Origin: Mycobacterium gordonae
GTDB taxonomy: Bacteria; Actinomycetota; Actinomycetes; Mycobacteriales; Mycobacteriaceae
Length of the DNA stretch: 64,000 nucleotides
Reading direction: 5' to 3'
Assembly: GCF_017086405.1 (NCBI RefSeq)
Contig: NZ_CP070973.1
Span: forward strand, 6,604,739-6,668,738
The position numbers and the translations under genes are program-made. Below are positions 1 to 10,979 of this stretch, piece after piece. Within the stretch, counting starts at the first letter, position 1, and every line of letters starts with the position of its first letter. The notes beneath the pieces are model-generated. The model worked only from the letters and a program-made list of their open reading frames with translations, had not been told where the DNA came from and ran no database searches.

Positions 1-688
1 CAAGGGCAAGGCGGTCGGATCGTCAGGTTTGGAACTGGCTCCCGGCGATCATGTTTCGGTGCGTACGGCGGCCGAGAAGATGATCGCCACCAGTGACAAC
101 ATGGCCACTGACATGCTGATCGAGCGAGTGGGAACACACGCCATCGAGCGGGCTCTGGCCACCGCCGGGCATCATGATCCGGCCAGCATGACGCCCTTCC
201 CCACCATGTACGAGTTGTTCTCGATCGGCTGGGGCCAGCCCGATGTGCGCGAGCGATGGAAGAACGCATCGCAGCAGCAGCGAGCCGCGATGCTGGAGCA
301 GGCGAATTCCACCGACTACCAGCCTGATCCATTTCGTGCACACACGCCGGCGTCCGCGTACGGTGCGGAGTGGTACGGCAACGCCGAGGACATCTGCCGC
401 GTTCACGTGGCGCTGCAGGCCGATGCCGTGGGCGCGGCCGCGCCGGTGCGCCAGATCCTGTCCGCTGTAGCCGGCATCCGATTGGATCCCGCCGTATGGC
501 CGTACATCGGCGCCAAAGCCGGTGGCCTGCCGGGAGATCTGACGTTCAGTTGGTATGCCGTCGACAAGACCGGGCAGCCGTGGGTCGTCAGTTTCCAGCT
601 GAACTGGCTGCACGACCACGGGCCGACGGTGACCAGCTGGATGCTGAAAGTCGCGCAGCAGGTCTTCGCCCTGGTCGCGCCCCGCTGA
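1..688 (+). CDS. lpqF: LpqF-like serine beta-lactamase-fold lipoprotein, 3' part only
   Basis: The reading frame is already open at the left edge, so the start, signal peptide and SxxK motif lie outside the window. The visible C-terminal ~228 residues contain an SDN triad (in TSDNMATDML) typical of class A beta-lactamase/penicillin-recognising proteins. Near the C-terminus, GAKAGGLPG occupies the KTG position (KAG here). Position beside the clpC1 region and protein character match LpqF (Rv3593), a predicted exported lipoprotein of the serine-hydrolase superfamily. The substrate is unknown. KAG in place of KTG suggests that classical beta-lactamase activity should not be assumed. It ends in TGA and is followed by a 156-bp gap with no recognisable feature. 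Confidence 0.85.
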   Translation, partial: KGKAVGSSGLELAPGDHVSVRTAAEKMIATSDNMATDMLIERVGTHAIERALATAGHHDPASMTPFPTMYELFSIGWGQPDVRERWKNASQQQRAAMLEQANSTDYQPDPFRAHTPASAYGAEWYGNAEDICRVHVALQADAVGAAAPVRQILSAVAGIRLDPAVWPYIGAKAGGLPGDLTFSWYAVDKTGQPWVVSFQLNWLHDHGPTVTSWMLKVAQQVFALVAPR

Positions 689-844
689 ACTAGAATTTTC
701 GCTGCACGTTGAGCCGGCGCGCGGAGGTAACGCGTCTTGCTGAGGCATCGGCGGGGAAGGCGCACCTGGCAGTCCGGGTGTGACCGGCCACCGTGGCGCC
801 GACGGGCAGGCCGGATGAGGCCGCTGACCCTGCCGGCAGGTTGA

Positions 845-1384
845 CTAGATCCGCAGCGTCCAGGCCCCGGCGCGGCAGTGCAGCACCGTGCGGCTGACGG
901 GTGCAATGTCGATGCGCCAGAACGACTTCGGCGGAGCGTCGAGGGCAACCAGGATCGCCGCCCTGATCACCGCCGGGTGAGTGACCGCCACCGTCGAAGT
1001 CATGTTGCCGTCCTGCGACTTCAGCCAGCCGGCGACCCGATCGGTGAGGTCGGCGACGGACTCTCCGCCGTGCGGCGCCGCCGCCGGGTCGGTCAGCCAG
1101 GTCTGCAGGTCGGTGGGCGGGATGGCCGGTATGCCTCGCCCGCGCCACAGGCCGCAGTCCAGATCGGCTAGCTGTGGCTCGATCATGGCGTGCAGACCAG
1201 ACAGTTCCGCGGTTTGACGCGTTCGCAGTTCGGGGGCGGCGAGCGCCGAAAAGTCACCTCTCAGGCGCTCGACCTGACGGCGGCCGATGTCACTGAGCGG
1301 CTCGTCGGCGGGAAATCGCCGCGCCGCCATGGCGTCGGTCATGGCATGCGATATCAACGTGAGCCGGGTGACAGCCGGCGTCAC
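845..1384 (-). CDS. Histidine phosphatase superfamily protein with a degenerate RHG motif
   Basis: A 179-residue protein of the phosphoglycerate-mutase/histidine phosphatase fold. The N-terminal motif reads LTLISHAMT where the family has LxLxRHGxT: the catalytic His is kept, but the preceding Arg is Ser and the following Gly is Ala. The second conserved His is present in VTHPAVIRAA. The GTG start overlaps the cbtA stop (GTGA), so it is translationally coupled as the last gene of a B12-riboswitch operon. That context suggests a role in cobalamin or cobalt metabolism; CobC-like alpha-ribazole phosphatase is one candidate, by inference only. With the altered phosphate pocket it could also be weakly active or non-catalytic. 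Confidence 0.8.
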   Translation of the reverse strand: MTPAVTRLTLISHAMTDAMAARRFPADEPLSDIGRRQVERLRGDFSALAAPELRTRQTAELSGLHAMIEPQLADLDCGLWRGRGIPAIPPTDLQTWLTDPAAAPHGGESVADLTDRVAGWLKSQDGNMTSTVAVTHPAVIRAAILVALDAPPKSFWRIDIAPVSRTVLHCRAGAWTLRI

Positions 1385-2097
1385 GCCCCGACGCTCTCCG
1401 CCTGCGCCCCATCACCCAATAACCTGCTCGCGAGCAGCGCGAACACCAGCCCGACCGCCGTCCACAGCACCAACTGGGCACCCAGCGAGACCAGTCTGAA
1501 CTCGTAGAGATCCGCAGCGGGAAAGCCGGGTGGCACCTCCGCCACATTCGGCAGCGCCAGCATGACGGCGATGACTGCCGCCCCGTACGCGCCGGCCGCG
1601 AGCAGCCTGGCGTGGAACGTGCCGAAGCGCTCCACCGAGCGCCGGGCGAGCCAGAGGGCGACGATCGCCACCCCGACCGAAGCCAGCACCATCAGCAAAT
1701 ACCACAGCGTGCGCGCCCCGATCGTGTCTGGTTGACCGACCGCGGGCGGATTGGGCGGGTACTTCAGGAATGGCACCAGGTACACCGCGACAAATCCAGC
1801 GGCCGCCATTTGCGCCGAAACCGATTGTGGCGCAATGCTTCCCGATCTCGGGTAATAGACGCAGAACACCACCGCAAACAACGCGCCCAACGCGATCCCG
1901 AAAAACAGCACGCCGAAACCCAAACCGGCGTTGCCCTGGACGCCGCGCGAGAACAGCTGACTGCCGTGCTCGTGGGCGCCCTCAAACTCGATGGCGCGGC
2001 CGATGACAGGCTCGGCGAACACCCGGGCGAATAGGAACGCCAGCACGGCACCGAGCGCACCCGCCAGCACACCGCGCGCAATCAGACGCTTCTCCAC
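1381..2097 (-). CDS. cbtA: CbtA-type cobalt transporter subunit
   Basis: A 238-residue integral membrane protein with about five hydrophobic helices, starting with GTG. Size, topology and immediate linkage to a CbtB-type partner and a cobalamin riboswitch match CbtA, the main membrane subunit of the predicted CbtAB cobalt uptake system. It lies 20 bp downstream of cbtB and overlaps the following phosphatase gene by 4 bp. Between helices 1 and 2 a loop with EGAHEHGSQ carries two histidines that could contact metal. Cobalt as substrate is a family-level prediction supported by B12 regulation, not something visible in this protein alone. Confidence 0.85.
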   Translation of the reverse strand: MEKRLIARGVLAGALGAVLAFLFARVFAEPVIGRAIEFEGAHEHGSQLFSRGVQGNAGLGFGVLFFGIALGALFAVVFCVYYPRSGSIAPQSVSAQMAAAGFVAVYLVPFLKYPPNPPAVGQPDTIGARTLWYLLMVLASVGVAIVALWLARRSVERFGTFHARLLAAGAYGAAVIAVMLALPNVAEVPPGFPAADLYEFRLVSLGAQLVLWTAVGLVFALLASRLLGDGAQAESVGA

Positions 2098-2117
2098 AGT
2101 GCCGGCTCAGAAGCGCA

Positions 2118-2327
2118 TCAGTGGCACGGGAAGCCGAGCAAATGCCTTGCGTCGTGGAAGAACTCGTGCACGTGGGTGTCGCTACCGAACAGCGACACCG
2201 CTCCCTGGTCGATGCCGACGAAGTAGATCGCCAACAGTGCCAGGAAAGCAGTCGCCGCCAACCACAGCGCGGCATTGGCCGCCGACAGGTCAACCGAACC
2301 GACCTGCGTCGTCTCAGAACTCGCCAC
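2118..2327 (-). CDS. cbtB: CbtB-type cobalt transporter subunit
   Basis: A 69-residue protein with one transmembrane helix and a short His-rich C-terminus (HVHEFFHDARHLLGFPCH), the hallmark of CbtB. The GTG at 2327 is preferred because an AAGGAG Shine-Dalgarno lies 7 nt upstream; a TTG two codons earlier would sit only 1 nt from it. It is the first gene of cbtB-cbtA-phosphatase and lies directly behind a cobalamin riboswitch. The His/Cys tail probably captures the metal ion for CbtA (inference from family). Confidence 0.88.
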   Translation of the reverse strand: MASSETTQVGSVDLSAANAALWLAATAFLALLAIYFVGIDQGAVSLFGSDTHVHEFFHDARHLLGFPCH

Positions 2328-2374
2328 GATCAAACTCCTTCCGGGGATTTCGCGTCCCCGCTGGATGCCTATGC

Positions 2375-2468
2375 CTGCGACAGGCGCTGGGTCTGACTAT
2401 GCACAGTGGCGCGACCGTTCTGGAATTTCACCAGATTCCGTTGCCTGTCCACAACAAGGCCAGTGTAG
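2375..2468 (-). promoter_or_regulatory. Cobalamin (B12) riboswitch upstream of cbtB
   Basis: On the minus strand the leader contains the B12 box GCCACTG (plus-strand 2404-2410), preceded by the conserved core GGTGAAATTCC (2422-2432) and followed by an AGTCAGACC segment, the order of elements in cobalamin riboswitches. A hairpin with arms CGGGGA/TCCCCG (plus 2342-2347 and 2355-2360) sits directly before the cbtB Shine-Dalgarno and is a likely part of the expression platform. B12 riboswitches ahead of cbtBA are established in other bacteria; here the effect is expected to be repression when cobalamin is abundant. Confidence 0.88.
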
Positions 2469-2504
2469 TGCGCGAACCCGCCCGATGAGCAATCGAGCGG
2501 CACC

Positions 2505-3773
2505 TCAGCCGGGGTTGCCGTTCAAGCCGGGCGTCCCACCGGCTCCCTGGTTACCGGGATTACCGGGCGACCCGGTGAACCCGAGGCTGACGGACCCTGA
2601 CCCTCCCTGACCAGCGCCTCCGCCATTGCCGCCGGGTCCACCGCTACCCGCGGCGCCGCCCAGGCCGCCGAACCCAGCGCTGCCGGAACGACCCCACAGC
2701 CCGCTCCCACCGCCGGCACCGCCATTGCCGCCGGCGCCGCCGTCCCCGCCAGTCCCGCCATCACCGCCATTACCGCCATCACCGCCCCTGCCGCCGGAGG
2801 CGTTGATATCGTCGCCGCCGCCGCCCCCGGCTCCGCCGGTTCCCCCTTGGGCGCCAGCGCCCCCAGATCCGCCGGCTCCGCCCACGCCGCCGTCGCCGCC
2901 GTCGCCCACCAGGAACCCCCCGTGACCACCGACACCACCATTGCCACCGGCGGTTCCGACGCCGCCGGATGCGCCGGAGCCGCCGATACCGCCGTCCCCA
3001 CCTGGACCTCCGCCGCCGGCAGCGAGGCTGTCTGCACCGTGGCCGCCGGCCCCGCCGTCTTGTCCAACTTGGAAAAGGAAGGCGTCGGTTCCCGCTTTGC
3101 CGGCTCCGCCGGGCGCCACCCCGGGATTACCCGTCGACGCAGGGCTGGTCGCAGGGTTGACCCCGTTGACACCGGCGATTCCGGCACCGCCGGCGCCACC
3201 GAGCCCGCCGTTGCCCCACAGTAAGGCGCTGCCACCGCTGCCCCCGTTCCCGCCGGGTCCGCCGGCCCCGCCATTTCCGCCACTGCCGAACAGCCCGGCA
3301 TTTCCGCCGTTGCCACCCGCCTGTCCTGCAGCTAGACCTGGCGCACCGTTACCACCGTTACCCCAGAGGAACCCGCCGTCACCGCCGTTGGCGCCCGGAG
3401 CCGCCCCGTTGGCGCCGTTGCCGATGAGCCCGCGCCCGAACAGCGTTCGGAACGGCAAGTTGATCAGATCCTGCAGATTGAGCCCGACGATGTTGGCGGC
3501 TTCCGCGCTGCCGTACGCACCCGCACTCGCCTTCAATGCCTGCACAATTTGGGTGGTGGACGCCAATGCCTTGGCGCTGGCCGATTGGTACTCCTGTGCG
3601 TGGACGCTGAATAGCGCCGCGATGCCCGTCGAGACTTCGTCGGCCGCCGCGGCCACCACACCGGTTGTCGTCGTGGCCGCCGCCTTGTTGGCCGAGCCGA
3701 CCGCCGAACCGATGCCGGCAAGGTCCGCGGCCGCGGCCGCTACCAGGTCTTTTGTCACTATCACGAACGACAT
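2505..3773 (-). CDS. PE_PGRS family protein
   Basis: A 422-residue protein. Residues 1-~95 form a PE domain (MSFVIVTKDLVAAAAADLAGIGS at the start), a linker follows, and then a Gly-Ala-Asn-rich PGRS domain dominated by GGAGG/GGNGG motifs. The ATG at 3773 has a GGAG Shine-Dalgarno 7 nt upstream. PE_PGRS proteins are exported by ESX-5 and are surface-associated, but individual functions are mostly unknown. It occupies the position of PE_PGRS59 (Rv3595c) next to clpC1; orthology rests on position and cannot be proven through the repeats. Its stop is only ~37 bp from the start of the B12 riboswitch. Confidence 0.92.
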   Translation of the reverse strand: MSFVIVTKDLVAAAAADLAGIGSAVGSANKAAATTTTGVVAAAADEVSTGIAALFSVHAQEYQSASAKALASTTQIVQALKASAGAYGSAEAANIVGLNLQDLINLPFRTLFGRGLIGNGANGAAPGANGGDGGFLWGNGGNGAPGLAAGQAGGNGGNAGLFGSGGNGGAGGPGGNGGSGGSALLWGNGGLGGAGGAGIAGVNGVNPATSPASTGNPGVAPGGAGKAGTDAFLFQVGQDGGAGGHGADSLAAGGGGPGGDGGIGGSGASGGVGTAGGNGGVGGHGGFLVGDGGDGGVGGAGGSGGAGAQGGTGGAGGGGGDDINASGGRGGDGGNGGDGGTGGDGGAGGNGGAGGGSGLWGRSGSAGFGGLGGAAGSGGPGGNGGGAGQGGSGSVSLGFTGSPGNPGNQGAGGTPGLNGNPG

Positions 3774-3882
3774 GAGCCACCTCCGACAGACATCGACACT
3801 GATGAGTGTTCGGAGCATACTCTCCGGCTAAGACGCGGACCTGAGATTTCGGAATCCGATTCTGACACCGCCCGCCAAGGCG

Positions 3883-3915
3883 AGAGCGGTCACCGAATAA
3901 TTCGGTGACCGCTCT
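3883..3915 (-). terminator. Strong hairpin terminator after clpC1
   Basis: A perfect 15-bp stem (3883-3897 with 3901-3915) closes a 3-nt TAA loop between the clpC1 stop and the PE_PGRS start. There is no long U-tract on either side, as is common for mycobacterial hairpin terminators. It should end clpC1 transcription. Confidence 0.8.
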
Positions 3916-3959
3916 TCGCCGCGTCTTGTCCGTTGGGGCGCTATTGCGCGGCCCGCCCC

Positions 3960-6485
<2,526 letters not shown>

Positions 6486-6753
6486 CGTCGGTTACCTGCT
6501 CTCCCTCACCATTAGGTACTCCGTCTCGGAAAGGCGTCCGGCGGCCTTCGCCGACCTTCTGTCGACTCAGCGCCCGGCACCGCGTACCTGCCGTCCACTG
6601 TAATGGTCGGCCTGCCGGGGTTCATACCTCGCAGTGCGCAGCGATGCTCGTAAGTGGCTGGTTCAACCCGGTTCAACCCGGTTTAACGAGGAAAAGCCCC
6701 AATGCGTTTCCCGCGCTGGGCTCCGATCAGTTCGCCACAAGCGAAAGCACAAA
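6486..6753. repeat. clpC1 upstream region with short direct repeats
   Basis: A gene-free stretch that should hold the clpC1 promoter. It contains two exact tandem copies of GTTCAACCCG (6661-6680) followed by a degenerate third copy (GTTTAACGAG, 6681-6690). No consensus -10/-35 or known activator box could be assigned with confidence. Confidence 0.5.
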
Positions 6754-6787
6754 TCCGGCGCCCAGGCTCGGAAGCCTGGGCGCCGGA
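6754..6787 (-). terminator. Intrinsic terminator of lsr2
   Basis: A perfect 15-bp GC-rich stem (6754-6768 with 6773-6787), a CGGA loop and, on the minus strand, a short TTTGTGC tail. It starts ten bases beyond the lsr2 stop. Confidence 0.85.
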
Positions 6788-6797
6788 CCGTTCGTGC

Positions 6798-7136
6798 CTA
6801 GGTGGCGGCGTGGAACGCGTCGATCACATCGGCCGGAATACGGCCACGGGTGGACACATTGTGGCCGTTGCGGCGTGCCCACTCGCGGATCGCGGCGCTC
6901 TGTTCGCGGTCGATTGCTCCGCGGCCACGACCCGAGCCGGATCGCCCGCGCCGCCTACCGCCCACGCGACGGCCGGCAGCAACCCATTGCTTAAGGTCAT
7001 TGCGCAGCTTCGTCGCATTCTTACTCGAAAGGTCGATCTCATAGGTCACCCCGTCAAGCCCGAATTCGACCGTTTCGTCGGCGGAGCCGGCACCGTCGAA
7101 ATCATCGACCAAGGTGACGGTCACTTTTTTCGCCAT
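6798..7136 (-). CDS. lsr2: Lsr2 nucleoid-associated protein
   Basis: A 112-residue protein. The N-terminal oligomerisation domain starts MAKKVTVTLVDDFDG, a basic linker rich in RGRG follows, and the C-terminal DNA-binding domain contains the AT-hook-like RGR in STRGRIPADV. Lsr2 is the H-NS-like protein of mycobacteria: it binds the minor groove of AT-rich DNA, bridges it and silences PE/PPE, ESX and acquired genes. Start ATG with a GAGGG Shine-Dalgarno. It lies between lysS and clpC1 as in M. tuberculosis and has its own terminator. Confidence 0.98.
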   Translation of the reverse strand: MAKKVTVTLVDDFDGAGSADETVEFGLDGVTYEIDLSSKNATKLRNDLKQWVAAGRRVGGRRRGRSGSGRGRGAIDREQSAAIREWARRNGHNVSTRGRIPADVIDAFHAAT

Positions 7137-7252
7137 TGGCTTACCCTCGCGTTTCTTCCCGTGCGGTTACAGATCCAGTTTGTATAGACTCCCCACTGAT
7201 CTAATCTGCCATAGAAACGGAGAATACTCAATCTAGACACAACGTGCGCAGT

Positions 7253-8776
7253 TCAGTTGGAGTGCGGACGAACAATCGGGAACAATACCGTCTCCCTAAT
7301 TGACAGCCCGGTCAAACACATCAGCAACCGATCGATACCCATTCCCGTTCCCGTGCACGGCGGCATCCCGAACTCCAGGGCAGCGAGAAAATCTTCGTCA
7401 AGTTGCATCGCCTCGTCATCCCCGGCCGCTGCGGCGCGCGCCTGATCGGCAAATCTATCCCGCTGCACGACCGGGTCGTTTAATTCCGAGTACCCGGTGG
7501 CCAGCTCCATTCCCCGCACGTATAGGTCCCACTTCTCGGTTACCCCGCGGGTGCTGCGGTGGTGTCGGGTCAATGGCGTCGTCTCCACCGGGAAATCCCT
7601 CACAAATGTGGGCGCGGTCAACGTGTTGCCGACCGCGTGCTCCCAGAGTTCCTCCACGAGTTTGCCGTGACCAAAGCCACGATTGTCGGGAATCTCCACG
7701 TCGAGTTGCGTCGCGATCTCACGTAACCGTTCGACCGACGTCTCGGGCGTGATCTCTTCTCCCAGAGCTTTGGACAGAGAAGAATACATCTGCAGAGTTG
7801 CCCATTCTCCGTCGATGTTGTACACACTGCCGTCGGGCATCGGAAGTTGTCTGGTACCGATCGCCTCGTCGGCTACCTCTTGAATAAGCTCCCTCGTGAC
7901 GACTGCCGAATCGTCGTAGGTCCCGTACGTCTGGTAGGTCTCCAACATCGAGAATTCCGGCGAATGCGTCGAATCGGTTCCCTCGTTCCGGAAGACCCGA
8001 TTTAGTTCGAAGACCTTGTCGAAACCACCGACGATGCAGCGCTTGAGGAACAGTTCCGGCGCGATCCGCAGGTAAAGGTCGATGTCGAGCGCATTCGAAT
8101 GGGTGATGAACGGCCGCGCGGCAGCTCCGCCGGCCAGCGTCTGCAGGATGGGAGTTTCGACCTCCAGGAACCCGCGGCGTTCCAGTGCATTTCTGATGGC
8201 GCGGATAACGGCAATGCGCTGCCGGGCCACCGACCGCGCCTGCGGACGCACGATCAGGTCGACATAGCGCTGGCGTACCCGCGCCTCTTCACTCATCTCT
8301 TTATGAGCGACGGGCAGCGGCCGCAGCGACTTGGCGACCATCTGCCAAGAATCGGCGAGGACAGAAAGTTCGCCGCGACGTGAGCTGATCACGGTGCCGT
8401 GCAGGAAGACGATGTCGCCCAGATCGACGTCGGCCTTCCAGGCATCCAGGGCCGCCTGACCAACCCGGTCAAGGCTGATCATGGCCTGCAGCTGAGCGCC
8501 GTCGCCGTCCTGAAGTGTCGCAAAACACAATTTTCCGGTGTTGCGGGCGAATACCACCCGGCCCGCGACACCGACCACGTCATCGGTCGCGGTGTCGATG
8601 GGCAGCTCCGGGTGCGCGGCGCGAACCTCCGCCAGCGTGTGCGTCCGCTCAATCGCCACCGGGTAGGGGTCGCGGCCTTCGGCGAGCAGCCGCGCTCGCT
8701 TATCCCGACGGATCCGGAACTGCTCGGGAAGATCCTCGACGGGATCTTTATCGGCGTCTCGATCGGCGGCACTCAC
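7253..8776 (-). CDS. lysS: Lysyl-tRNA synthetase, class II
   Basis: A 507-residue enzyme that charges tRNA-Lys. An N-terminal OB-fold anticodon-binding domain is followed by the class II catalytic core, with motif 2 around FRNEGTDSTHSPEF and motif 3 GTGMGIDRLLM near the C-terminus. Length fits LysS1 (about 505). Start GTG at 8776. It is the last gene of the ftsH-fol-pan-coaX-lysS run, 33 bp after the coaX stop, so it is likely co-transcribed at least in part. Confidence 0.97.
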   Translation of the reverse strand: MSAADRDADKDPVEDLPEQFRIRRDKRARLLAEGRDPYPVAIERTHTLAEVRAAHPELPIDTATDDVVGVAGRVVFARNTGKLCFATLQDGDGAQLQAMISLDRVGQAALDAWKADVDLGDIVFLHGTVISSRRGELSVLADSWQMVAKSLRPLPVAHKEMSEEARVRQRYVDLIVRPQARSVARQRIAVIRAIRNALERRGFLEVETPILQTLAGGAAARPFITHSNALDIDLYLRIAPELFLKRCIVGGFDKVFELNRVFRNEGTDSTHSPEFSMLETYQTYGTYDDSAVVTRELIQEVADEAIGTRQLPMPDGSVYNIDGEWATLQMYSSLSKALGEEITPETSVERLREIATQLDVEIPDNRGFGHGKLVEELWEHAVGNTLTAPTFVRDFPVETTPLTRHHRSTRGVTEKWDLYVRGMELATGYSELNDPVVQRDRFADQARAAAAGDDEAMQLDEDFLAALEFGMPPCTGTGMGIDRLLMCLTGLSIRETVLFPIVRPHSN

Positions 8777-8809
8777 GACGTGCCAGCTTAAATGAAATCG
8801 CGCCCCCGC

Positions 8810-9628
8810 TCAGCGAGCGGTCTCGAGCCGGCCGCGTTGGGCATCCCGGTTTCGTTCGAAAACCAGCCGCAGTCCGTGCAGCGTCAGATGCTGGTCGTAG
8901 TGCTCGACGGTGTGCAGTTCGGGTAGCAGCAGCGGCGCGGTGTGCCCGGTGGCCACGACGGCGACGTCGTGATCAGCAGAGAATCCGGTGACGTCATCCC
9001 TGATCCGGCCCACCAGGCCGTCGACCAATCCGGCAAAGCCGAACACCGCGCCGGACTGCATACATTCAACAGTGTTCTTGCCCACAACGGATCGCGGCCG
9101 GGTCAGTTCGACCCGGCGCAGCGCCGCCGAGCGCGCCGCCGCAGCATCGGAGGACACCTGCACACCGGGCGCGATGGCGCCACCGAGAAACTCACCCTTG
9201 GCCGACACCACATCCACACAGATCGATGATCCGAAATCGACCACAATGGCGGCCTTACCGAATTTGTTGAAGGCCGCCAGGCAATTCACTATGCGGTCGG
9301 CACCCACCTCTTTCGGGTTGTCCACCAACAGCGGAATGCCGGTGCGCACCCCCGGTTCGATCAGCACATGCGGCACCGACGGCCAGTATTGGTCCAGCAT
9401 GATCCGGACCTCATGCAGCACCGATGGCACGGTGGACAACCCCGCGGCGCCGGTGAGCCGCTCGGCATCCTCACCGATCAGGCCGTCGATGGTCAGCGCC
9501 AACTCGTCTGCAGTGACTTCTGACTCGGTGCGTATCCGCCACTGCTGGATTACTTTCGCATTCTCTTTGGCTCCGGATACCAGGCCGACGACCGTATGAG
9601 TGTTGCGAACGTCGATCGCCAGCAGCAC
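8810..9628 (-). CDS. coaX: Type III pantothenate kinase
   Basis: A 272-residue protein, the exact length of M. tuberculosis CoaX (Rv3600c), with the N-terminal ASKHA phosphate-1 loop MLLAIDVRNTHTVVGL and the VDFGSSICVDVV block. CoaX enzymes phosphorylate pantothenate, the first step of CoA synthesis. The mycobacterial orthologue has been hard to show active and is thought dispensable because CoaA (PanK I) does the job; D-V-R replaces the usual D-x-G at the P-loop. It starts two bases after the panD stop, consistent with the panCD-coaX operon feeding CoA synthesis. Confidence 0.95.
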   Translation of the reverse strand: MLLAIDVRNTHTVVGLVSGAKENAKVIQQWRIRTESEVTADELALTIDGLIGEDAERLTGAAGLSTVPSVLHEVRIMLDQYWPSVPHVLIEPGVRTGIPLLVDNPKEVGADRIVNCLAAFNKFGKAAIVVDFGSSICVDVVSAKGEFLGGAIAPGVQVSSDAAAARSAALRRVELTRPRSVVGKNTVECMQSGAVFGFAGLVDGLVGRIRDDVTGFSADHDVAVVATGHTAPLLLPELHTVEHYDQHLTLHGLRLVFERNRDAQRGRLETAR

Positions 9629-9630
9629 GA

Positions 9631-10050
9631 TTACCGCACGCCGATCCGGGGGTCGAGCAACTCGTCCACGCCGTCTGGCACGTAAGCGGGATCGCTGCCC
9701 AGATCGACCTGCTTGTTGTCGGCGTCCACGAAGACGATCCGCGGCTGGTATTCGCGGGCTTCAGAATCCTGCATGGTGCCGTACGCGATCAGGATCACCA
9801 GATCCCCGGGGTGAACGAGATGCGCTGCGGCACCGTTGATTCCGATCACTCCGGTGCCACGCTCACCGGTGATCGCGTAGGTGACCAGCCGGGCGCCGTT
9901 GTCGATGTCGACGATGGTGACCTGTTCACCCTCCAGCAGGTCCGCGGCGTCCATCAGATCGGCGTCGATCGTCACCGAACCGACGTAGTGCAGGTCGGCC
10001 TGGGTGACGGTCGCTCGGTGGATCTTCGACTTCAGCATCGTTCGTAACAT
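9631..10050 (-). CDS. panD: Aspartate 1-decarboxylase
   Basis: A 139-residue pyruvoyl-dependent enzyme that converts L-aspartate to beta-alanine for pantothenate synthesis. The self-cleavage site Gly24-Ser25 is present in HYVGSVT. The start MLRTMLKSKIHRAT was chosen because it matches the family N-terminus and its ATG overlaps the panC stop (TGATG). An upstream in-frame codon would add four residues. It is made as an inactive precursor and processed at Gly-Ser. It is also the target linked to pyrazinoic acid action in M. tuberculosis (established). Confidence 0.97.
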   Translation of the reverse strand: MLRTMLKSKIHRATVTQADLHYVGSVTIDADLMDAADLLEGEQVTIVDIDNGARLVTYAITGERGTGVIGINGAAAHLVHPGDLVILIAYGTMQDSEAREYQPRIVFVDADNKQVDLGSDPAYVPDGVDELLDPRIGVR

Positions 10051-10979
10051 CAATTCCTCCAATGTGATTGGACGTCCGGCCCACTGGTGGTGCCGGCGAA
10101 ACTGCCGATTTGGATTGCCACGTTGTCCAGAAGCCTGGTGGTGCCCAGGCGCGCCGCGACAAGCAGGCGGCCGGATCCGCCGGCGGGGACCGGCCCCAGC
10201 TCGGTGTCGCGCAGTTGCAGGTAGTCGACCACCAGTTCGGGCGTGGCCCGCAACACCGCGATCGCCGCATCCAGCGCAGCCTGAGCGCCATGCGTCGCCG
10301 CGTGCGCGCCCGCGCTCAGCGCGGCCGAAAGGGCCACCGCGGCTTCGCGTTGCGCCGGGTCGAGGTAGCGGTTGCGCGACGACATCGCCAGCCCGTCGCG
10401 TTCGCGCACCGTCGGCACACCGACCACCTGGACGTCCACGTTCAGGTCGGCGACCATCTGCCGGATCAACACCAGCTGCTGGTAATCCTTCTCGCCGAAG
10501 AACGCCCGGTCCGGCCGCACGATCTGCAGGAGCTTGAGCACGACCGTCAGCACGCCGGCGAAATGCGTAGGGCGCGAACCACCTTCGAGCTCGGTAGCCA
10601 ATGGTCCCGGCTGCACGGTGGTACGCAGTCCATCGGGATACATGTGCGATGCCGAAGGCGCGAACACGATCTCCACGCCTTCACCCCGCAACAGCTCCAC
10701 ATCCTGGTCGAGCGTGCGCGGGTAGGCGTCGAGATCCTCGCCCGCGCCGAACTGCAACGGGTTGACGAAGATCGACACCACCACCACCGCGCCCGGCACC
10801 CGTTTGGCGGCACGGACCAGCGTCAGGTGGCCGTCGTGCAGCGCGCCCATGGTCGGCACCAACATGATTCGCCGACCGGTGTGCCGCAGCGCACGGGCAA
10901 CGTCGGTGACGTCGGCGGGCGCCGAGTACACATTCAGGTCGCCCGGCTTGAAGGCGGGCGGCTTCCGGTTGCCGATCAT
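10050..10979 (-). CDS. panC: Pantothenate synthetase
   Basis: A 309-residue enzyme that joins pantoate and beta-alanine using ATP. The HIGH-like motif is in PTMGALHDGHLTL and the KMSKS-like block is MSSRNRYL. The ATG overlaps the stop of the upstream Rossmann-protein gene (ATGA), and its own stop overlaps the panD start. Together panC and panD supply pantothenate, and coaX follows in the same transcript. Confidence 0.97.
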   Translation of the reverse strand: MIGNRKPPAFKPGDLNVYSAPADVTDVARALRHTGRRIMLVPTMGALHDGHLTLVRAAKRVPGAVVVVSIFVNPLQFGAGEDLDAYPRTLDQDVELLRGEGVEIVFAPSASHMYPDGLRTTVQPGPLATELEGGSRPTHFAGVLTVVLKLLQIVRPDRAFFGEKDYQQLVLIRQMVADLNVDVQVVGVPTVRERDGLAMSSRNRYLDPAQREAAVALSAALSAGAHAATHGAQAALDAAIAVLRATPELVVDYLQLRDTELGPVPAGGSGRLLVAARLGTTRLLDNVAIQIGSFAGTTSGPDVQSHWRN

